Assembly: GCF_000517085.1 (NCBI RefSeq)
Contig: NZ_KI912107.1
Coordinates: 1,054,398-1,118,397, forward strand
Reading direction: 5' to 3'
Source: Saccharicrinis fermentans DSM 9555 = JCM 21142
Lineage (GTDB): Bacteria; Bacteroidota; Bacteroidia; Bacteroidales; Marinilabiliaceae
DNA: 64,000 nucleotides
This document shows, piece after piece, positions 57,675-64,000 of this stretch (positions within the stretch are counted from its first letter, which is position 1; every line of letters begins with the position of its first letter). A program made the translations under genes and the position numbers. The notes beneath the pieces are model-generated. The model searched no databases. It saw nothing but the letters and a program-made list of their open reading frames with translations, and was not told the DNA's origin.

Positions 57675-58907
57675 ATGAAAGTACTTCAACTGTGTGGAAA
57701 AGACTTCTTTGGCGCCGGCCGTGCAGCTTATCGCCTGCATAAAGGTTTGCTACAATGTGGTATTGAAAGTAAAATGTGGGTGGGTGCTAAACGAACACTG
57801 GATGAAACGGTTACTGATATTCATAGGGAAAAGTGGAAGAAAAAGTTGACAAAGGTTTATGTTAATCTTGAAAAAATTGCCATCAAAAGTAGTGCGGGTG
57901 GGTACAAAGAGATGTTTTCATTAGGACATCCTGCACACTCCATACGTCGACGAATCAAAAAAGAAAAACCAGATATTATTCATCTGCATTGGATCAATCG
58001 GGGCTATATGGATTTGTTGCATCTGAAAAATATAAAAATTCCTATTGTGATCTCTTTACATGATATGTGGTGGTTTACCGGCGGTTGTCACTATGATGTC
58101 ATGTGTGGTAGGTATACTGTAGGTTGTGGAAATTGTCCGTTATTAAATAACGATGGGGAATTTGGTTTGAGTTTTCGTCATTTATGTCAAAAACAGGAGG
58201 TCTTGTATAGTATACCAAATGTTACTTTAGTGGGACTAAGTGGCTGGATGAGAGATTGCGCAGCACAAAGTTTGATAGGTAGAAAAGCTCAAACAGTGCA
58301 ATTGCCCAATGGAATTGATGTGGATCATTTTACTCCTTTAGATAAACAGCTTTGTAGAGAAAAATTAAATTTACCACTTGATAAAAAGCTTATTTTATTT
58401 GCAGCTGTTGATGTTCTGTCTGAATCCAGAAAGGGCTATGCTTATATAAGTGAAGCACTGGCATTATTGAATGCCGATGAATACGAGTTGGTGGTGATAG
58501 GAGAAAAATGTAGTTATGATAGGATAGGTGGACTCAAGGCCCGTTTTTTGGGAGAAATCAATGATGACCAATGTATGATTGAATATATGTCGGCTGTTGA
58601 TGTGACGGTAGTACCTTCTTTGCAGGAAAATTTGTCTAATTTAATTATGGAAAGCATGGCTTGTGCAACTCCGGTTGTCGCTTTTCAAGTGGGTGGTAAC
58701 AGCGATATGATACAGCATCGAACAAATGGTTATTTGGCTGCGTATAGGGATGTGGTGGATTTGTCTGAAGGAATTAAATATTGTGCTGAGACTACTACAA
58801 ATAGTCATTTGTCGAGCAATGCACGAAAATATATCATGGATCATTTTTCCATTCATGATATTGCAAAAAAATATGCGCAATTGTATGAATCTATTTTAAA
58901 CAGATGA
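57675..58907 (+). CDS. GT4 glycosyltransferase (WcaC-like)
   Basis: A 410-residue GT-B enzyme. FFGAGRAAYRLHKGLLQCG opens the acceptor domain, then SLHDMWWFTGGCHYDVMCG with a Cys-rich loop (C..C..C..CP) seen in colanic-acid-type transferases. PSLQENLSNLIMESMACATP is the donor E-x7-E motif. It acts in repeat-unit assembly. 25 bases separate it from the repeat pair. Confidence 0.87.
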   Translation: MKVLQLCGKDFFGAGRAAYRLHKGLLQCGIESKMWVGAKRTLDETVTDIHREKWKKKLTKVYVNLEKIAIKSSAGGYKEMFSLGHPAHSIRRRIKKEKPDIIHLHWINRGYMDLLHLKNIKIPIVISLHDMWWFTGGCHYDVMCGRYTVGCGNCPLLNNDGEFGLSFRHLCQKQEVLYSIPNVTLVGLSGWMRDCAAQSLIGRKAQTVQLPNGIDVDHFTPLDKQLCREKLNLPLDKKLILFAAVDVLSESRKGYAYISEALALLNADEYELVVIGEKCSYDRIGGLKARFLGEINDDQCMIEYMSAVDVTVVPSLQENLSNLIMESMACATPVVAFQVGGNSDMIQHRTNGYLAAYRDVVDLSEGIKYCAETTTNSHLSSNARKYIMDHFSIHDIAKKYAQLYESILNR

Positions 58908-58985
58908 TAAGCTTATGCCTTTGATTTAATTGAAATTAATATGGAGCTGCAGTTCAAATTCATTGAAGATTAGCTTAAATGAAAT

Positions 58986-60197
58986 ATGCTTAATGTAACA
59001 AAAATAACAGATTACTTGCTGGTTTACCTGCTGGTTGCATTCTCGGGCGTGCCTTTTTTTTATAAGGCTCATATTGCCATGTTGATTGTTTCGCTGGCTT
59101 TGCCTGCTTTTATATTTGTTAGAAGAAAAAGAAATGTGGATCGTTTTTTTATTTATTACGTGGTTTTTGTCCTATGTATCCAGGTGGGACAAATGCTTAA
59201 GTTCTATGAGTTTCCTATACAAACTTATTTGGGTCTTCATGTGCGGGTGCTGTTTGCTTATTTGAGCATTAAAGCTGTAGGAAAAAAAATGATGACCTAT
59301 TATGTAGATATACTTGTTTTCTCGGTTTGGACCAGTCTTTTCTTTTATGTACTATCGTATGTGGGATCCATTGAACATTTTTTTGAAAATAGCATAGCTC
59401 CATTGTTTAGTAACCCGCTGATTAAAGAAACAAACTATAAAATCTGGCCCAGTGTAATTCTTTATACCTTTAATGCGCAGGGGGAAGGATTGGAGTGGCT
59501 TAAAAGAAATTCCGGTCCTTTTTGGGAACCTGGGGCTTTTTCTGGTTTTTTAATGGTAGCCTTATTGTTCAATATTATTATTTCGGGACAGCTGAATAAC
59601 AAAAAGAATAGAATTTTAATGCTAGGGGTATTGAGTACTTTCTCAACCTCTGGATTGTTGGTGCTGGTGGTCCTTATATCTTTTTATCTGGTTTTGAATC
59701 GTGACCTATTACGGCGTTATGTTTTGGTACCCATCGTTGTAATAACTGGAATAATTGCATTTTTTAGTGTGGATTTTTTGGGTAGTAAAGTGGTGCGAAA
59801 AATGAGTTATAGCGATGCCACTTATAATACTCGCTTTAAAAGTGCCCAAATCGATATCAATGACTTTATGCAGCATCCGGTGCTAGGTATGGGTAGATCA
59901 CAGTCAACCCGTTTTCATGGTGAGACAGAGGCCCGTGCAATACACCGTAATAATGGTGTAACCAATCATCTGGTTATGTATGGGGCAATAGCCTTTTTGA
60001 TTTATTTTTACCTAATCTACTTAGGTTTCTATCGTATGTGCAGGGTTTACGATGTGAATAGACGGATGGCTTTTTTTGCCTTGATAATTATATTGTTGAT
60101 CGGTTTTTCGCAAATTTATTTCACCAAAGTTTTTTTTATTGCGATGACTTTAATACCTGTATTGTACTGTAAGGATGAAGAAGTCCATAATACCTGA
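58986..60197 (+). CDS. Wzy/O-antigen-ligase-like polymerase
   Basis: A 403-residue membrane protein with about 10-11 hydrophobic spans. NSGPFWEPGAFSGFLMVALL is the typical loop of Wzy-like proteins, and a large periplasmic loop near HPVLGMGRSQSTRFHG precedes the last spans. It would polymerise repeat units on the periplasmic side. No Wzx flippase or initiating transferase is in the window. Confidence 0.82.
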   Translation: MLNVTKITDYLLVYLLVAFSGVPFFYKAHIAMLIVSLALPAFIFVRRKRNVDRFFIYYVVFVLCIQVGQMLKFYEFPIQTYLGLHVRVLFAYLSIKAVGKKMMTYYVDILVFSVWTSLFFYVLSYVGSIEHFFENSIAPLFSNPLIKETNYKIWPSVILYTFNAQGEGLEWLKRNSGPFWEPGAFSGFLMVALLFNIIISGQLNNKKNRILMLGVLSTFSTSGLLVLVVLISFYLVLNRDLLRRYVLVPIVVITGIIAFFSVDFLGSKVVRKMSYSDATYNTRFKSAQIDINDFMQHPVLGMGRSQSTRFHGETEARAIHRNNGVTNHLVMYGAIAFLIYFYLIYLGFYRMCRVYDVNRRMAFFALIIILLIGFSQIYFTKVFFIAMTLIPVLYCKDEEVHNT

Positions 60198-60204
60198 TAA
60201 TTAA

Positions 60205-61077
60205 ATGAAGATATTTGTTGTAATAGCCGTTTTTAATCGCAAGGCCTATACGCTTCAATGTTTGAAGCTCTTGCAGGAACAAACTTGTCAAAATATAGGA
60301 GTCGTACTAGTGGATGATGGCTCATCGGATGGTACCTCGGACGAAGTGAAACGCTTTTTTCCTGAAGTAGTGGTCGTTAAAGGAACGGGAGACTGGTGGT
60401 GGACTAAATCCATGAACCAAGGATGTAAGGCTGCCATAGAACATGGAGCCGATTTATTGATAACTTTAAACAACGATACTTATTTTAATGCTTTGCTCAT
60501 CGAAAAGCTGGTTAGATTGCATCACCAAAATCCTAAAGCTGTTATTGGATCGCTTAATTTGATAAAGAAAGAGCAAACATATATTTTCTTTTCGGGTATT
60601 AAAGATATTATCTGGTGGAAAGCCAAGGAGCTAAAATACCATAAGGCTTTTTCTCCTTTGCATGAAAATATGACAGGCTTACACCCTACCAAATGTTTAA
60701 ACGGAAGGGGAACCTTGATACCGGTTTCTATTTTTAATGAGGTGAATGGATATAACGAACAATATCCGCAGTATGCTTCTGATTATGATTTGGCCTTAAG
60801 GATTCAAAAGGCTGGTTATCCGTGTTTTATTAGTTACGATGTGGTGGTTCATTCGTATATCGAAGAAACAGGTGGTGGTAAAAGCTTTGTAAAGCAATCT
60901 GTTTTTACTTTTTTAAAATCTTTTTTTAACCCATATTCGCAAACGAGTTTAAAAATGTGGTATAGGTATTATAAGTCGCATGCACCTCAACGAGTGTTTT
61001 TAATTGGTTTTATTATGCAGTTATTGAGAACCGTTTATGCTTTTTATAAAAAACGTAATATACTTCATAAAATATAG
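60205..61077 (+). CDS. GT2 glycosyltransferase
   Basis: A 290-residue GT-A enzyme. VIAVFNRKAYTLQCLKLLQE, VDDGSSDGTSDEVK (nucleotide binding), TLNNDTYFN in DxD position, and NGYNEQYPQYASDYDLALRI (acidic base region). Rhamnosyl-transferase-like. 7 bases after the polymerase gene. Confidence 0.88.
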   Translation: MKIFVVIAVFNRKAYTLQCLKLLQEQTCQNIGVVLVDDGSSDGTSDEVKRFFPEVVVVKGTGDWWWTKSMNQGCKAAIEHGADLLITLNNDTYFNALLIEKLVRLHHQNPKAVIGSLNLIKKEQTYIFFSGIKDIIWWKAKELKYHKAFSPLHENMTGLHPTKCLNGRGTLIPVSIFNEVNGYNEQYPQYASDYDLALRIQKAGYPCFISYDVVVHSYIEETGGGKSFVKQSVFTFLKSFFNPYSQTSLKMWYRYYKSHAPQRVFLIGFIMQLLRTVYAFYKKRNILHKI

Positions 61078-61106
61078 GTGAATAGTATATAATATTTTGA
61101 TACTTG

Positions 61107-61177
61107 TCATGCTCATACAAGTAAATGATGAAGGTGATGAGTTCCATATGACCAATGAGAATTCATATTTTCATATG
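61107..61177 (+). repeat. Degenerate 90-bp repeat copy (R5)
   Basis: TGAGTTCCATATGACCAATGAG and TTTTCATATGAA match the 3' half of R2-R4; the 5' half is shortened. It lies between the two GT2 genes, upstream of the one at 61290. Confidence 0.6.
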
Positions 61178-61289
61178 AATTAACAAGTGACTTTATTGGC
61201 AGTAATTTAAGTTGTAATAGATTTTATAATGAATTTTTCGGGTTAAGCACATAAATGGTGATCATTCCTTCTCGACTAATAGCAAATTT

Positions 61290-62312
61290 ATGAAAACAGA
61301 TTGTATAGCTGATTCCGAAACTTTAGCCACGCTGGTTTCTTTTATTATCATTGGACGTAATGAAGGTTGGCGTTTGGAACTATGTTTAAAGAGTACACTC
61401 AAAGCAATAAAAGAATGCCAGTTGAATGCTGAGATTATTTATGTGGATTCGAACTCTACTGATAATAGTATAGAAATAGTTCAGCAATTTCCTTCGGTAA
61501 AAGCATTTGTTATTACCGATCACTACAATGCAGCAATTGCACGTAATATTGGAGTTAAAGAGTCTAAAGGCGAGAGTCTTATCTTTTTAGATGGAGATAT
61601 GGAAGTTAGTACTCATTTCTTAAGTCTTATTTTGGATGCATGTGGTCACTTGAAGTATGCGTTTGTTTCGGGTAATTTTATGAATTATTATTATAATGAT
61701 CAAGGTGAATTTCTGAGAAAGGATTTCTATCGAAAGATCTATGTAGAAAAGGATACCATTCAATTTACCACCGGAGGTTTGTTTGCGATCAAACGAATGC
61801 ATTGGATGGCCGTGGGTGGTATGAAAAATAAATACAAAAAAGGTCAGGACCTAGATTTGGGATATCGACTGGCAAAGAAGGGGATTCCTTTGTTACGGAA
61901 AAAAGAGTTGATGGCTTATCATCATACAGTGGATTATAAAGATAAAAAACGAATGTGGCGGTCTTTTAAAGATGGATCGTATGTTTTTCCGCGTGCTATA
62001 TTATATCGCGATCATTGGTGTAATATATATGTTTTAAAAAGAGTGCTGACCAGCGATCCAACATGGATTGTGCTTCTGTTTATGTTGATAGTAATAGTCT
62101 GTTTAAAAAGTGTATGGCCTTTATTACTTTATGGTTTACTGACGGCTTTTGCAGTTCTTTTTTCCATGCGTAAATCCGGATTTAGAGGTTATTTTAGCCG
62201 TCTTGTAAATCACATATTGCGCGATCTTTTAAACTTATTTACTTTGTTCTTTTTTTATCCCTCCAATCATATCGAATTCCATTATAAACAGGTAAATGGA
62301 GAGCAAAAATAA
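61290..62312 (+). CDS. GT2 glycosyltransferase with C-terminal membrane spans
   Basis: A 340-residue GT-A enzyme. SFIIIGRNEGWRLELCLKS, IIYVDSNSTDNSIEIV, NAAIARNIGVKESKGES and LIFLDGDMEVS (DxD) mark the catalytic domain. KKGQDLDLGYRLAKKGIPL carries the acidic residue pair. Two hydrophobic spans at about 255-300 anchor it in the membrane. Last gene of the exopolysaccharide cluster. Confidence 0.87.
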   Translation: MKTDCIADSETLATLVSFIIIGRNEGWRLELCLKSTLKAIKECQLNAEIIYVDSNSTDNSIEIVQQFPSVKAFVITDHYNAAIARNIGVKESKGESLIFLDGDMEVSTHFLSLILDACGHLKYAFVSGNFMNYYYNDQGEFLRKDFYRKIYVEKDTIQFTTGGLFAIKRMHWMAVGGMKNKYKKGQDLDLGYRLAKKGIPLLRKKELMAYHHTVDYKDKKRMWRSFKDGSYVFPRAILYRDHWCNIYVLKRVLTSDPTWIVLLFMLIVIVCLKSVWPLLLYGLLTAFAVLFSMRKSGFRGYFSRLVNHILRDLLNLFTLFFFYPSNHIEFHYKQVNGEQK

Positions 62313-62371
62313 AAAGAGTGTTATTTTTGCACCTTCAAGAATTAATATAGATATATAACCATTATTTTTAC

Positions 62372-63565
62372 ATGCTGAATATTCATAAAAGAAAACCATT
62401 GTTGTTAACGGTCATGTTGGCTGCTTTGGTCACACTATCTCCTTTTGCCATTGATTCCTATCTTGCAGCAATGCCTATGATGGCTACATTCTTTGGTGTT
62501 CATGGTAGTGTAATTGAACTAACCATTACCTTATATTTTCTGGGGTTTGCCCTAGGTAACTTTTTGGGAGGCCCCTTGTCTGACTCCTTTGGGCGTAAAC
62601 CTATAGCCGTTTTAGGGGTGGCTATTTATGGTATTTCTGCGTTGTTGATCCCTCTTTGTGACCACATAGAATTGATCTTAATCTTGCGTTTCACGCAGGC
62701 TTTTGGGGGAGGTTTTGCTACTGTGACCTCCAATGTGTTTATCCGCGACTGGTTTACTGGAAAAGAAGTGGCCCGTTTTGTTACTATCATTAGCATGATG
62801 ATGATGTTAGCTCCTTTGTTTGCTCCTGTTATCGGTGCTTTTTTAATAGAGCATCAAGGTTGGCAAGGTGTTTTTTATTTTATGTTTGCTTTTTCTGTTT
62901 TGTTATGGATTAGTTTCTTTATCCTCATCCCTGAGTCTCGTGAAAAAGCTTTGATAACCAAGAAGGTTTCAGTGAAACAGTTGTTTGAGAAATATAAAAT
63001 ATTTTTTTCTGATAAACAATCTGTCATCATGTTATTTGCCATCAGTTTTTCAATGGCTGGCTTGTACATTTTTCTTACTGGTGCTTCTTTTATTTATATA
63101 GAGTTTTTCGGAGTCGAAACGGCTTCATTTCCATTCTTATTTGGAGCTAATGTGGTTCTGAACATTTTGCTGTCTTTGGTGAATACGATGCTCTTGAAAA
63201 AGAAGAAACCTGGATTTTTGTTAGGGATTGGTATGTTGCTCCAGCTGATGGCAGGAGTAACTTTGTTTATTGTGGTGAGACAGTCTGCTCCTTCATTTGA
63301 ATGGGTCTTTGCCTGTATCGTTGTTTTTGTTGGAAGCCTGGGCTTAATATTTGGAAACGGAACAGCTGCGATACTAAATATTAATCCTCACGTAAGTGGC
63401 TCTGCCAATGCCACCATAGGTATTACTAGATTTGTCTTAAGTTTTATCATTGGAAGTATTATGGCTCTTTTCAGAACTGATAATCTGATTCCTATCGGAA
63501 CGGCTATGTTTTGTTGTACTTTCATCGGTAATATTTTGTACGTATGGGCACGTAAGTACGTTTAA
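62372..63565 (+). CDS. Bcr/CflA-type multidrug efflux MFS transporter
   Basis: A 397-residue MFS protein with 12 hydrophobic spans. SPFAIDSYLAAMPMMATFFG in helix 1, FLGFALGNFLGGPLSDSFGRKP (the MFS loop motif) and LRFTQAFGGGFATVTSNVFIRD are diagnostic of the Bcr/CflA branch. Drug/proton antiport in the inner membrane; substrate unknown. Separate from the polysaccharide operon. Confidence 0.88.
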   Translation: MLNIHKRKPLLLTVMLAALVTLSPFAIDSYLAAMPMMATFFGVHGSVIELTITLYFLGFALGNFLGGPLSDSFGRKPIAVLGVAIYGISALLIPLCDHIELILILRFTQAFGGGFATVTSNVFIRDWFTGKEVARFVTIISMMMMLAPLFAPVIGAFLIEHQGWQGVFYFMFAFSVLLWISFFILIPESREKALITKKVSVKQLFEKYKIFFSDKQSVIMLFAISFSMAGLYIFLTGASFIYIEFFGVETASFPFLFGANVVLNILLSLVNTMLLKKKKPGFLLGIGMLLQLMAGVTLFIVVRQSAPSFEWVFACIVVFVGSLGLIFGNGTAAILNINPHVSGSANATIGITRFVLSFIIGSIMALFRTDNLIPIGTAMFCCTFIGNILYVWARKYV

Positions 63566-63761
63566 CTCCATAAATGCATTGTGAAAATGATTGCAGCTTG
63601 AAGTTTCGGTTTTATAACTAAATATTTCCAAAATCTTTGGTGTATATGTATTGTTAGTAGGTGAAATTATTTCTCCTGTAGTTAAAATTATTCAAACAGC
63701 AGATCTTTTTTTACCGTTGTGAAAGTAGTGATTACATTGTTTCATTATATAAAATTAAACT

Positions 63762-64000
63762 ATGATGAAAATAAAGACAATGGATAGACTTGGGAAAATA
63801 GGCTTATTATTTTTAGGTGTTTTTTTTGTGACAGCATGTAGCTTTTTGAAGCATAAAGAAAAGAAAGATATAATAACAAACAAAGAGGCTGCGAATTATG
63901 TGCAAATAGCTACAGGACAGTTATCTTCTTATGGAGTTGATGGAGAATTAATGAATGGAGTGAAAGCTGGTGATGCTCTGTTTGGGCAGGATGGCTATTA
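63762..64000 (+). CDS. Lipoprotein of unknown function, 5' part (runs off the window)
   Basis: ATG 63762 opens MMKIKTMDRLGKIGLLFLGV and FFVTACSFLKHKEKKDI, a lipoprotein signal with Cys about residue 26. Then EAANYVQIATGQLSSYGVDG and a frame open to the last base. I do not recognise the family. Starts about 200 bases after the efflux gene. Confidence 0.7.
   Translation, partial: MMKIKTMDRLGKIGLLFLGVFFVTACSFLKHKEKKDIITNKEAANYVQIATGQLSSYGVDGELMNGVKAGDALFGQDGY

Noticed and set aside
57375-57740. Minus-strand 121-residue frame across the tandem repeats, with internal 30-residue periodicity
   Set aside because: The periodicity comes from the 90-bp DNA repeats; it overlaps starts and ends of real genes on the other strand.

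Overview
The window reads as chromosomal DNA of a low-GC member of the Bacteroidota, probably a marine or sediment polysaccharide degrader near the Marinilabiliales (lineage is my inference). The evidence is a Nudix-type AraR regulator, a hybrid two-component system with sensor, receiver and AraC domains in one chain, exported sulfatases and glycosidases, TAnnTTTG promoter elements, and few Shine-Dalgarno sequences.

Layout. 1-6.2 kb: L-arabinose use (sodium symporter C-terminus, araD, a collapsed dehydrogenase gene, araB, a Nudix AraR, an FucP-like MFS permease), with two matching operator-like sites after araR. 6.4-15 kb, minus strand: aldose epimerase, sulfatase, a truncated GH2, a GH29 fucosidase and a full LacZ-type GH2. 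15.5-27.6 kb: a hybrid two-component regulator, two lipoprotein sulfatases, a membrane-tethered winged-helix regulator and a second large GH2. Together these look like a locus for a sulfated fucose/galactose-containing glycan, but no SusC/SusD pair lies in the window. 27.6-29 kb is a gene graveyard: group II intron tail, transposase remnant and fucosidase remnant.

29-42 kb is mostly housekeeping: DEDDh/GIY-YIG nuclease, RF3, PHP phosphatase, GNAT, M23 peptidase, stand-alone trpB, peroxidase, threonine aldolase, thioesterases and glycosyltransferases. Two genes here are broken at A8/A9 homopolymers. 42.2-44.2 kb is an arsR-arsE-arsF-arsG-type organoarsenical resistance operon with two matching operator palindromes. 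44.2-45.8 kb is a gene-free block rich in repeats. 45.8-51.8 kb holds an unusual set: a GT4 fused to an alpha/alpha-type domain, GH130, GT4 and a long GH130. This could be an intracellular mannoside or storage-glycan cycle. ruvX and def follow. 53.1-62.3 kb is an exopolysaccharide operon (Wza-like, Wzc-like, two GT4, a Wzy-like polymerase, two GT2). A Bcr/CflA-type efflux pump and the start of a lipoprotein gene close the window.

The most unexpected material is repeat DNA. A ~90-bp unit recurs in at least seven copies at five places. Units begin with ATGAAA, lie just upstream of glycan genes, and one degenerate copy forms the signal-peptide region of a GH2. A 155-157-bp MITE-like element occurs twice, 33 kb apart and inverted. 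A larger palindromic element occurs twice, once beside a decayed REP-associated transposase.
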